Made by a program: the position numbers and the translations under genes
NCBI GenBank assembly: GCA_003456765.1
Contig: DMOT01000226.1
Coordinates: 1 to 12,612, forward strand
Source of the DNA: Bacillota bacterium
Lineage (GTDB): Bacteria > Bacillota > DTU025
Direction of reading: 5' to 3'
DNA length: 12,612 nt
Notes under the pieces: generated by a model
Told to the model about the DNA's origin: nothing
What the model saw: the letters and a program-made list of their open reading frames with translations, nothing else
The model's database searches: none
Shown: one piece after another, positions 6,553-12,612 of the stretch
How positions within the stretch are numbered: position 1 is the first letter of the stretch
Layout: every line of letters starts with the position of its first letter

Positions 6553-7558
6553 TCATCTCATCCCCCTTCTCGCGGATAGCCACAATCTGCCCGGCCTCCT
6601 CCATCTTTCTGATGATCGCCACTATCTTCATCTGGGCCTCCTCAACCTGGCGGAGCCTTACAGGGCCAATATACTCCAGCTCCTCCTGGAGCATGGTTGA
6701 GGCTCGTTCTGACATGTTTCGCATAATCTTGTCTTTGACTTCGTCGGAGGCTGCCTTAAGCGCCAGCGCCAGATCGCTGCTGTCTATTTCCCTGATGATC
6801 ATCTGCACGTAGCGGTCCTCCATGAACACGATGTCTTCGAAGACGAACATCAGGTTCTTGACCTCTTCAGCGATCTCCGGGTTCTCCTCCTCAAGCCTCT
6901 CTAAGATGGCTTTCTCCGTAGATCGGTCAACATTCTGCAGAACTTCTACAAGGGACTTGATCCCGCCGGCCGCCTGAAACTCCTGGGTTCCGAATGTAGT
7001 GAGCTTGCGCTCCAGAACTTCTTCCACTTCCTTGATAACCTCAGGCCTCGCTCCCTCCATCTGGGCCACCCTAAGCGCTACGTCAGCCTGGAGGTCGGGG
7101 GGAAGCGCCGACATGACCAGTGCCGCTTGGTCAGGCCTGAGGTGGGCAACGACCAGCGCGATAGTCTGTGGGTGTTCGCCCTCTATGAAACCAGTGAGCT
7201 GTTCAGGGCTGACATTTCGCGCAAATGCAAAAGGCGTCACTCGCAAGCTGGCTGAAAGCCTGTTTATGTTCTCCATGGCCTTGGCCGTTCCAAGCGCTTT
7301 CTCCAGAATCTGCTTTGCGTAATCTATTCCGCCCTGCGCTATGTACTCCTGAGCGAGGGCAAGCTGGTAGAACTCTTCCAGAGCATTCTCCTGCTGGGCA
7401 GGGGTGACTTTGCCAAGAGTCGCTATCTCGAGCGTCAGCTGCTCTATGTCGTCGTCCTTCATATGCTTCAACACAGACGCAGCCGTCTCGGAATCCAGCG
7501 ACACGAGGACTATCGCCGCCTTCCGTATTCCGCTGGCATAGCCTCTTGCAACATTCAT
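6545..7558 (-). CDS. fliG: Flagellar motor switch protein FliG
   Basis: FliG forms the upper C-ring, binds FliF through its N-terminus, and carries the charged helix that takes torque from the stator. The 337-aa protein has full family length. The N-terminal FliF-binding domain (about 5-100) includes RKAAIVLVSLDSE. The middle domain carries the EHPQ motif at 128-131 within GEHPQTIALVVAHL. The C-terminal domain has the torque helix region FEDIVFMEDRYVQMIIREID (240-259), ALALKAASDEVKDKIMRNMS and the closing EYIGPVRLRQVEEAQ near 295-309. Charged torque residues appear retained. The ATG at 7556-7558 lies 19 nt after the fliF stop with only a modest binding site (GGCAGGG). Nothing unusual was seen. 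Confidence 0.97.
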   Translation of the reverse strand: MNVARGYASGIRKAAIVLVSLDSETAASVLKHMKDDDIEQLTLEIATLGKVTPAQQENALEEFYQLALAQEYIAQGGIDYAKQILEKALGTAKAMENINRLSASLRVTPFAFARNVSPEQLTGFIEGEHPQTIALVVAHLRPDQAALVMSALPPDLQADVALRVAQMEGARPEVIKEVEEVLERKLTTFGTQEFQAAGGIKSLVEVLQNVDRSTEKAILERLEEENPEIAEEVKNLMFVFEDIVFMEDRYVQMIIREIDSSDLALALKAASDEVKDKIMRNMSERASTMLQEELEYIGPVRLRQVEEAQMKIVAIIRKMEEAGQIVAIREKGDEMIV

Positions 7559-7577
7559 CCCTGCCTACACCCGCCTC

Positions 7578-9185
7578 TCACTCTTCCGACATCCATGTCT
7601 CGAGGATCCTTGCCACATCTTCCGGCTTCCTACGGGCCATCGTTTCGACTCCCTGCCTCACTTCTGCCTTCTGCTTCTCTGCAGCCAGGGCAGCCAGCTG
7701 CTCCGGACTGAGCGGTTCCGGAGGCACCTCCTCTGTGAGGACTTCATCGACCTTCCTGCCTACAAGAGCAGGTTCAGTGGCGTATTCAGGTTGGTCGCGG
7801 AAGGTCCGCAAAAACGACATAGCAAAAAGAAGGACCAGTAGCCCGAGAATGATCGGAGTCAGGGACTTCACAATACGCATAATAAAGGCCTGCCTGTCTG
7901 CCTTCGCCATCTCCTCCGCCGACGCGAGCATCTCGCTGTCGTCTGCGGCCCTGGCAAATTCCATGGTAGTGATGGCTATCTGATCGCCCCGCTCCGGCTG
8001 TATGCCAATTGCCGCGCTTATCACCTGCCGCATCTCCTCCACGCGGTCCATTGGCATCACCCTGTCGAGCATGACCGCAACGGAAACCCTTTCAACCTTG
8101 CCCGGAGCGATGATCTCCTTGTGGATGACCTTGGACACCTCGTAGTTAGTGGTGCTCTCGCTCCTGACGTATCTGGATTCGCCTCCACCAGAGATTGCAG
8201 GGTAGCCCTGAACGTTCGAATCAGTTCCCGCATAGCCCCGGGCAGCGTCTGCCTCTCCAATCCGCTCTTCCTGGGTTGTTTGGACAGCCACAGGGATTCC
8301 CAGCCCGCCCTCACCAGGTTGGTAAATCTCGCTCGCTCGCTCTGCGCTGTCGAAGTTGATGTCGGCATATACCCGCACTACTGACTTCCCAAGGCCGAAT
8401 GCACGGTCGAGCATCGTCTCGATTCTCCGCTGCATCTCCTGCTCAAAACCCATCTTTGCCTCAAGTTGAGCCGTAGTCATATTGCTCAAAGCGGCCTCCG
8501 CATTGCTGGCGCGCCATAGCAGATTCCCGTCAGTATCAAGGACTGTCACGTTCTCAGGGGTAAGGCCCCCAACAGCGCTGGCAGATAGATGGACAATCCC
8601 GCGGACCTGCGCGTCCAGGAGGTATGTGCCGGGGCTCATCTGGAGGACTATCGACGCAGTCGTAGGCTTCTGCTGTTCTGAGAAGAGCTTCTCCTCTGGG
8701 AGCACAATGTGTACCCTCGCCTGTTCAACAGGGTTTAGCGTCATTATCGTCCTTGCCAGTTCATTCTGGAGCGCACGGGTATAGTTGACCTTCTGAGTGA
8801 ACTCAGTGGCGCCCAGGCTCGTCTTGTCAAAGAGCTCAAACCCGGCGCCGGCGCCTTGCGGAAACCCCTTGTTCGCAAGCTCCATCCTGAGCTCATACAC
8901 CTGGCCCTCCGGCACCTGAATCGTGCGTCCGCCCGAGGCGATCTTGTAGCTTACGCCCGACTCCTTGAGGTGCTCGACGATCCTCCCGGCGTCCTCAGTA
9001 GACAGGTTGGAGTAGAGCACAGCATAGCTTCTGGATGAACCCAGTGCTATGAGGATTATGAGGGCTATCAAGACTCCCCCGGCGACGGTGCCGACTATAA
9101 TCTTTTGCTTCCTTGTCAAGCCGGACATGAATCCAGACTCCTCCAGCTGAGTCGTGTCCTCCTGACCGCTCGCGGGCATACTCAT
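7578..9185 (-). CDS. fliF: Flagellar MS-ring protein FliF
   Basis: FliF builds the membrane MS ring, the first structure of the basal body and the mount for FliG. The 535-aa protein has membrane helix 1 at about 29-49. The YscJ/FliF ring-building domain follows, with GFELFDKTSLGATEF at 115-129 and VHIVLPEEKLF at 158-168. Further periplasm-side regions come next, then membrane helix 2 at about 441-460. The cytoplasmic tail ends in the FliG-binding segment (RKPEDVARILETWMSEE). The annotated ATG (9183-9185) directly follows the fliE stop (TAAATG) and has only GAGG 12 nt upstream, so it depends on coupling. An internal in-frame ATG (9126-9128, residue 20) has GGAGGAG about 9 nt upstream and would give a 516-aa protein starting MSGLTRKQK. 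Confidence 0.96.
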   Translation of the reverse strand: MSMPASGQEDTTQLEESGFMSGLTRKQKIIVGTVAGGVLIALIILIALGSSRSYAVLYSNLSTEDAGRIVEHLKESGVSYKIASGGRTIQVPEGQVYELRMELANKGFPQGAGAGFELFDKTSLGATEFTQKVNYTRALQNELARTIMTLNPVEQARVHIVLPEEKLFSEQQKPTTASIVLQMSPGTYLLDAQVRGIVHLSASAVGGLTPENVTVLDTDGNLLWRASNAEAALSNMTTAQLEAKMGFEQEMQRRIETMLDRAFGLGKSVVRVYADINFDSAERASEIYQPGEGGLGIPVAVQTTQEERIGEADAARGYAGTDSNVQGYPAISGGGESRYVRSESTTNYEVSKVIHKEIIAPGKVERVSVAVMLDRVMPMDRVEEMRQVISAAIGIQPERGDQIAITTMEFARAADDSEMLASAEEMAKADRQAFIMRIVKSLTPIILGLLVLLFAMSFLRTFRDQPEYATEPALVGRKVDEVLTEEVPPEPLSPEQLAALAAEKQKAEVRQGVETMARRKPEDVARILETWMSEE

Positions 9186-9488
9186 TTATATCTGCATCCT
9201 CATTACTTCCTGATATGACTCGATGACCTTGTTCCTCACCTGCATGGTAAGCTGGAGAGCCAGGTTTACCTGCTCCACCGCGATCATCACCTGGTGGATG
9301 TCATTGACTCCCCCGGCAGCAAGCTTCTCAGTGAGCCTGTCAGCACGGGACTGCATGTCGTTCACTGTGTCGAGCGCCTGCTCGAGCACGTCGCCAAAAG
9401 CGCGAACAAGGTCTGTGCCACCATCTGATGAACTCGGCGACACGCCAGCAGGCACCCTGCCGCCGCCTATTCCATCAATCCTGGGCAT
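9186..9488 (-). CDS. fliE: Flagellar hook-basal body complex protein FliE
   Basis: FliE is the adapter at the base of the rod that links the MS ring to FlgB and is among the first exported subunits. The 100-aa protein has the usual length: a loose N-terminus rich in Gly and Ser (1-25), then two helices. The conserved C-terminal block reads VMIAVEQVNLALQLTMQVRN followed by KVIESYQEVMRMQI, a clear family signature. The ATG at 9486-9488 has GGAGGTG 7 nt upstream. Its stop codon touches the fliF start. A 43-bp gap separates it from flgC with no feature of note. Confidence 0.96.
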   Translation of the reverse strand: MPRIDGIGGGRVPAGVSPSSSDGGTDLVRAFGDVLEQALDTVNDMQSRADRLTEKLAAGGVNDIHQVMIAVEQVNLALQLTMQVRNKVIESYQEVMRMQI

Positions 9489-9531
9489 CCGCTTGCACCT
9501 CCATGCGTGGGTTCCACCCTAACCTGCGCAA

Positions 9532-9924
9532 CTAAATCTTTCCTATTTCCAGCGCCTTCGCTGCCATCGACTTGGCCGCATTGAACGCAGCAACATTGGC
9601 CTCATATGCCCGGGTGGCAGTGATCATGTCGACCATCTCCAGCACCGGGTTTACATTGGGCATTGCCACATACCCATCTGGTCCGGCATCTGGATGTCCC
9701 GGATCATGTACCATCATCGGCGGCGAATCGTCCTGCTCGATTCTGGCCACGCGGACTCCTCCGCCGGCGGCCGATTCCAACATCACCATGAGCCGCCTGT
9801 ACGGGCCGCCTTCAGGCGTTCGTGTGGTATTGATGTTAGCAAGGTTGTTGGAAATGGCGTCCAAACGCAGCCTTTCAGCAGACATTCCTGAAGCGCTCAC
9901 CCCAAAGCTCGACATCAGAGCCAT
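9532..9924 (-). CDS. flgC: Proximal rod protein FlgC
   Basis: FlgC is a rod subunit exported through the flagellar type III pathway and assembled between FlgB and the distal rod. The protein is 130 aa, near the low end for the family. The N-terminal helix shows LRLDAISNNLANINTTRTPEG at 19-39, with the Asn-rich rod motif. The C-terminal helix (VNPVLEMVDMITATRAYEAN, 91-110) carries the typical MI-ATRAYEAN pattern and ends in ALEIGKI. The ATG at 9922-9924 lies three bases after the flgB stop, with GGGGAGG 9 nt upstream inside the end of flgB. Confidence 0.96.
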   Translation of the reverse strand: MALMSSFGVSASGMSAERLRLDAISNNLANINTTRTPEGGPYRRLMVMLESAAGGGVRVARIEQDDSPPMMVHDPGHPDAGPDGYVAMPNVNPVLEMVDMITATRAYEANVAAFNAAKSMAAKALEIGKI

Positions 9925-9927
9925 GCA

Positions 9928-10353
9928 TTACCGCCTCCCCTCACTGATTACATATCTCAACATCCCAAACTTGCTGGCCAGAATGTGTGACACAGTATTA
10001 TACAGAATGACGTTCTCCGCCATTTTGGCCATCTCAAGATCGATATCTACACTGCTGCCGTCCACCCTCATGGAGAGCCCGGCAGGGTCTCGCGACATGA
10101 CCACGGCCAGAGACTGCCCCGCCTGGGAGCCCGAACCGAAATGCCCCGGCCGCGTAGCCTTGAATCCAACAGAACCGGACGTGCCAGACAGGGACATGGA
10201 TTGCCGCAGAGTTTCGCTGAAATCCACGTCATTCGCCTTGTATCCAGGGGTGTTGGCATTGGCCACATTGCGCGAAATGGCCTCATGCCTGGCAGACGAG
10301 ATATCCAGCGCAGCACCGAGCACTTCCATGGTTCTCGATTCGAGGATTCTCAT
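9928..10353 (-). CDS. flgB: Proximal rod protein FlgB
   Basis: FlgB is the most proximal rod subunit and the first gene of the flagellar operon proper. From the preferred start it is 141 aa and opens MRILESRTMEVLGAALDISS, matching the family's usual N-terminus. It is followed by the rod-protein motif NVANANTPGYKA at 29-40, and the C-terminal part ends ILASKFGMLRYVISEGRR. Start choice: the frame is open up to a TTG at 10384-10386, but the extra residues do not resemble FlgB. The ATG at 10351-10353 has AGGTGG about 10 nt upstream. A -24/-12 promoter candidate at 10404-10419 would start transcription near 10393, leaving a 40-nt leader that fits this ATG and leaves out all but the last part of the longer reading. 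Confidence 0.95.
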   Translation of the reverse strand: MRILESRTMEVLGAALDISSARHEAISRNVANANTPGYKANDVDFSETLRQSMSLSGTSGSVGFKATRPGHFGSGSQAGQSLAVVMSRDPAGLSMRVDGSSVDIDLEMAKMAENVILYNTVSHILASKFGMLRYVISEGRR

Positions 10354-10403
10354 AGCGCAATGCCACCTTTCGAAATAGAGACACAAGTTCTACCAAAGTT
10401 AGA

Positions 10404-10419
10404 TGCAATAATGATGCCA
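10404..10419 (-). promoter_or_regulatory. Candidate sigma-54 (-24/-12) promoter of the flgB operon
   Basis: The minus strand reads TGGCATCATTATTGCA. Against the sigma-54 consensus TGGCACGNNNNTTGCW it matches everywhere except the sixth and seventh bases, and the invariant GG (-25/-24) and GC (-13/-12) have exact spacing. Counting from -12 puts the start near 10393 (a G), 40 nt before the flgB ATG and upstream of its ribosome binding site. No convincing sigma-A or sigma-D promoter was seen in the same gap. The genes just upstream encode an NtrC-like regulator tail and an NtrB/AtoS-like kinase, which fits a sigma-54 promoter. Activity is not shown by sequence. Confidence 0.72.
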
Positions 10420-10432
10420 CCGGAACGAATCG

Positions 10433-10470
10433 AACGGGCCTTCCCGCGTCTTTTCGCGGAAAGGCCCGTT
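10433..10470 (-). terminator. Strong hairpin between kinase gene and flgB; possible terminator
   Basis: AACGGGCCTTCCCGCG (10433-10448) and CGCGGAAAGGCCCGTT (10455-10470) form a 16-bp stem with a 6-nt loop. In the minus-strand RNA all positions pair, one as G-U. After the stem on the minus strand comes CGATTCGTTCC, only mildly U-rich, so it is not a classical terminator. It could end the kinase transcript and insulate the flgB promoter, or act as a protein-binding dyad at about -40 to -77 of the predicted start. Confidence 0.55.
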
Positions 10471-10494
10471 AAGCTTGGGGTACGGCGTCCCTGC

Positions 10495-10526
10495 GACTTC
10501 CGGACGGGCAGAGGGCCCGAGAAGTC
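10495..10526 (-). repeat. Second dyad downstream of the kinase stop
   Basis: GACTTC (10495-10500) and GAAGTC (10521-10526) are reverse complements, and between them CGGGC (10505-10509) pairs with GCCCG (10515-10519). It lies 8 bp past the kinase stop and is centred near -117 of the predicted flgB start, a distance typical of activator sites for sigma-54 promoters. It may equally be just an RNA hairpin at the 3' end of the kinase mRNA; no U-run follows. Confidence 0.4.
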
Positions 10527-10533
10527 AGGAGCT

Positions 10534-12372
10534 TTACTTGTTTTTGTCGGTGGGCAAATTTTGCTCACCTGCATGCAAGTGTTTCTCGATATCGAAAGAC
10601 AGGTGTCGCTCCCAGGCGCCTGCAGTGAGAGGGAGAATAACAGTAAAGCAGGCGCCTCCAGCTTCGGAAGCTCCAATATCGATCCTGCCTCCGTGGCGCT
10701 CTGCTATACCCAGACTTACTGCTAGTCCCAGACCTGTGCCGCCGGCCTTGGTTGTGAAGAAAGGGTTGAAAAGCTTGTGAGCGGCAGCGTCCCTGATCCC
10801 CGGCCCTGTATCGGAAAAAAAGACCCTTGCCTCATCGCCGTCACACCGGGCCGATATCTCAAGACGGCCTCCATCGGGCATGGCCTCTATGGCGTTGATG
10901 GACAGATTGAGGAAAACCTGTTCAAGCTGATGCGCATCGCCAACCATCAGAGGGAAATCATCATCGACGTCAAGAACCAGTTCCACATTGGCTGCGGCAG
11001 CGCGGCCACTAATGAACTCAACTGTCTGGTTGAGAAGACCTTTGATATCCACCTCTTCAGGATTCATCTCGCTCTGTCTGGCAAATCCGAGAAGATTCTT
11101 GACTATTGACGAACATCTTATGGCTTCATCCTGTATTATCCGGGCAGTCTTTACACACTCCTCAAGCTCAGGTCCGCGACGTGAAAGCTTCTTTGCCATT
11201 ACCTCGGCGCACGCTGAGATGATGCCCATGGGGTTGTTTATCTCATGAGCCATGCCTGCAGCAAACTCGCCCAGAACTTTCAGCCTCTCCGCCTGCTTCA
11301 TTTGCTCCCCCAGGCGCGCCTTGTCAGTTACGTCTTCGGCCATGATGATAAAGCCCTGGCTCTCTCCGAATAGCCGTTCCACTGGCGACACAATCACCCT
11401 GAAAACGTAATCTTCTCCGCTCTTAATGCGCAAGGTTAATGTCTCTATGACTGTAGAATCCGTCCCGCTTGCCGTCTCCTCAATCATGTCCAGGAACTGC
11501 TCCATGTCTGTGCCTGTGAAGATGTCAGACAGGCTCATACCCTCTGCAACATGTGAAGGGACCCCAATGCTCTCGGCCAACGCGCGGTTCCAGGTGATCA
11601 CATCGAATTCGTCGTCGATCACCACCATTCCCACAGGCACCTCTTCAACCAGCCTTTCGGCATATCTGCGCGACACCTGGAGCTTCTCATTGGCATCTGT
11701 CAGGTTGCGGTAGAGCACCGCGTTTTCAATAGCAGCGCCTGCGAAAGCAGATATGATGGCAAGGAGATTGCCGGCGTCCACATTGCCTGGATCGATGTTG
11801 GCAAACTCGACTGAGAGCTCTCCAACCCCGGCACCGCGCGCAGCAATCTGTGAAGAAAAGCGGAACAGGAGCTCATCCTCGTCATCTGTATCCGAAGACA
11901 CGACACTCAGATTCTCATTTCCGATGCTCGTTCGGATCGTCGCTAGGTCGGCGCCCATCACGCTGCGCGCCATGTCAGCTACGTGCTGGAGGGCATCCTC
12001 CAGGTCCCTGGCGCCAACAAGCTCCCTGCCTGCATCGAGGAGGCCCGAAAGCCTGACGATCCTCTCGTTCAGCTCGCGATGGCCGCGGACTAATTCCTCC
12101 CTCATCATGGCTTCATGATCCACAAGTTCCCTGGTCACCAATTCGAGGTGGCCCACGCGCTCTGCAACAGTCTCAGCAGCCTCGATGCGGGAGTTGATTA
12201 CTCTCACATAGTAGTAGACCAGGAGAAAGATGCATGCAACGAGGCCAGCATCGATAGCCGCCGTCCACCAGGTACCGGCAACGGGAACAAACCAGCCATA
12301 AACAAACCTGGCCGCTACTAGAACGGCCAACATCGCTCCTGGCATCCATAATCTCATACGCGCACTTTCCAC
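10534..12372 (-). CDS. Membrane sensor histidine kinase, NtrB/AtoS-like (GAF-PAS-HisKA-HATPase)
   Basis: This kinase probably phosphorylates the regulator encoded just upstream. Of 612 aa, two membrane helices lie at about 8-30 and 37-57 with only a few residues between them, so there is no real extracytoplasmic domain. A coiled-coil linker (about 60-110) and a GAF-like region (about 110-220) follow. A PAS domain comes next (about 238-350; PVGMVVIDDEFDVITWNRA). HisKA has phospho-acceptor His376 in GMAHEINNPMG. The HATPase_c domain has N-box NLSINAIEAM (489-498), G1 DTGPGI (521-526), NPFFTTK (536-542) and G2 GGTGLGLA (544-551). All catalytic boxes look intact. The start is uncertain: a GTG at 12370-12372 with AGGAT upstream, or an ATG at 12355-12357 (607 aa). 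Its place before flgB suggests flagellar control, as for FlgS or FlrB; partner and signal are inferred. Confidence 0.93.
   Translation of the reverse strand: MESARMRLWMPGAMLAVLVAARFVYGWFVPVAGTWWTAAIDAGLVACIFLLVYYYVRVINSRIEAAETVAERVGHLELVTRELVDHEAMMREELVRGHRELNERIVRLSGLLDAGRELVGARDLEDALQHVADMARSVMGADLATIRTSIGNENLSVVSSDTDDEDELLFRFSSQIAARGAGVGELSVEFANIDPGNVDAGNLLAIISAFAGAAIENAVLYRNLTDANEKLQVSRRYAERLVEEVPVGMVVIDDEFDVITWNRALAESIGVPSHVAEGMSLSDIFTGTDMEQFLDMIEETASGTDSTVIETLTLRIKSGEDYVFRVIVSPVERLFGESQGFIIMAEDVTDKARLGEQMKQAERLKVLGEFAAGMAHEINNPMGIISACAEVMAKKLSRRGPELEECVKTARIIQDEAIRCSSIVKNLLGFARQSEMNPEEVDIKGLLNQTVEFISGRAAAANVELVLDVDDDFPLMVGDAHQLEQVFLNLSINAIEAMPDGGRLEISARCDGDEARVFFSDTGPGIRDAAAHKLFNPFFTTKAGGTGLGLAVSLGIAERHGGRIDIGASEAGGACFTVILPLTAGAWERHLSFDIEKHLHAGEQNLPTDKNK
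10614..10657 (-). repeat. 10-bp inverted repeat within the 3' end of the kinase gene
   Basis: AGGCGCCTGC (10614-10623) and GCAGGCGCCT (10648-10657) are perfect reverse complements, 24 nt apart. Each arm contains the self-palindrome AGGCGCCT. It lies in coding sequence after the HATPase G2 box, centred about 240 bp upstream of the predicted flgB transcription start. It could be a distant activator site or codon coincidence (Gly-Ala/Ala-Gly codons). Confidence 0.35.
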
Positions 12373-12398
12373 TGGCGATCACATCCTAATGGCAAGAT

Positions 12399-12428
12399 GT
12401 TGTACTTGAGAAAGGCAGAGAGTACAAC
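12399..12428. repeat. 8-bp dyad between regulator and kinase genes
   Basis: GTTGTACT (12399-12406) and AGTACAAC (12421-12428) are perfect reverse complements separated by 14 bp, in the 97-bp stretch between the regulator stop and the second candidate kinase start. It could be a hairpin or an operator. The minus strand within it also offers a weak TTGTAC-17-TACAAC sigma-A-like pair, too poor to call a promoter. Confidence 0.45.
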
Positions 12429-12434
12429 TGCAAC

Positions 12435-12459
12435 AGCCCCCATACGGAATAAGGGGGCT
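12435..12459 (-). terminator. GC-rich hairpin at the regulator stop codon, possible weak terminator
   Basis: AGCCCCC and GGGGGCT (12435-12441 and 12453-12459) form a 7-bp stem, extendable by two G-U pairs, around an 11-nt loop; the stem begins inside the regulator stop codon. GTTGCAGTTGT follows on the minus strand, which is only partly U-rich. It may reduce read-through from the regulator gene into the kinase gene. Confidence 0.45.
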
Positions 12460-12612
12460 ACAAGTCGTACTTGTTTATCTTGTTGAGCAGAGTGCGCCTT
12501 GAAATATCGAGAACCTTGGCTGCCTGAGTCCTGTTCCAATCGCACTGCTCCAGAACCGCCTTGATATGGCGCTTCTCTATTTCCTCCAGCGACAACGGGC
12601 TCCCGTTCGCAT
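12458..12612 (-). CDS. C-terminal Fis-type DNA-binding domain of an NtrC/AtoC-like activator (partial)
   Basis: Only the last 50 residues are in the window; the gene enters from the right edge and stops at TAG 12458-12460. The visible segment contains LSLEEIEKRHIKAVLEQCDW followed by NRTQAAKVLDISRRTLLNKI and ends NKYDL. This is the Fis-like helix-turn-helix (HTH_8) at the C-terminus of sigma-54-dependent activators such as NtrC, AtoC and ZraR; the NRTQAAKVLDISRRTL stretch is the helix-turn-helix itself. The AAA+ domain with its GAFTGA loop and any receiver domain would lie outside the window and cannot be checked. The kinase gene follows 85 bp downstream in the same direction, so a two-component pair is likely. 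Whether it is a full response regulator or a single-component activator is unknown. Confidence 0.88.
   Translation of the reverse strand, partial: ANGSPLSLEEIEKRHIKAVLEQCDWNRTQAAKVLDISRRTLLNKINKYDL

Noticed and set aside
10354..10432. Sigma-A or sigma-D promoter upstream of flgB
   Set aside because: TTGCAT has no acceptable -10 at 16-18 nt, and no TAAA-N15-GCCGATAT pattern was seen; the -24/-12 match is far better.
12354..12545. Minus-strand frame of 63 aa overlapping the regulator end and the kinase leader
   Set aside because: It is out of frame with the clear Fis-type helix-turn-helix and has no recognisable content; it reads through the regulator stop in a different frame.

Overview
The window holds one co-directional block of flagellar genes, all on the minus strand and read from right to left. 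In transcription order it contains the 3' end of a Fis-type regulator gene, a membrane sensor histidine kinase, then flgB, flgC, fliE, fliF, fliG, fliH, fliI, fliJ, fliK, flgD, a small conserved flagellar-operon gene (TIGR02530-like), and the first 23 codons of flgE. No plus-strand gene, tRNA, rRNA, mobile element or CRISPR array was seen, and no gene-free stretch exceeds about 180 bp.

The gene order matches the fla/che operon of Bacillota. So do the short FlgD of about 134-141 aa without the C-terminal domains of enterobacterial FlgD, the TIGR02530 gene between flgD and flgE, and the near-perfect complement of the 16S 3' end before fliK. The DNA looks moderately GC-rich by eye. A Clostridia-like or deep-branching Bacillota member is the best guess, but this is inference. 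No ylxF gene lies between fliJ and fliK.

Layout: 12458-12612 is the C-terminal helix-turn-helix of an NtrC/AtoC-like activator. 10534-12372 is a kinase with two membrane helices, a GAF-like region, PAS, HisKA and HATPase. 10354-10533 is a 180-bp control region with two hairpins and a -24/-12 (sigma-54) promoter candidate placed 40 nt before flgB. 9186-10353 encodes proximal rod and rod-adapter proteins (FlgB, FlgC, FliE). 6545-9185 encodes the MS ring and a rotor switch protein (FliF, FliG). 3995-6552 encodes the export ATPase group (FliH, FliI, FliJ). 1004-3919 is an unusually long hook-length ruler gene (fliK). 1-990 holds hook-assembly genes (flgD, TIGR02530, flgE).

The most interesting signal is regulatory. 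A sigma-54-type promoter drives the basal-body operon and sits next to an NtrC-type two-component pair. This resembles the FlgS/FlgR or FlrB/FlrC logic of Proteobacteria, placed in a Bacillota-type operon. Several structured intergenic gaps (fliJ-fliK, TIGR02530-flgE, regulator-kinase) suggest further RNA-level or DNA-level control within the transcript.
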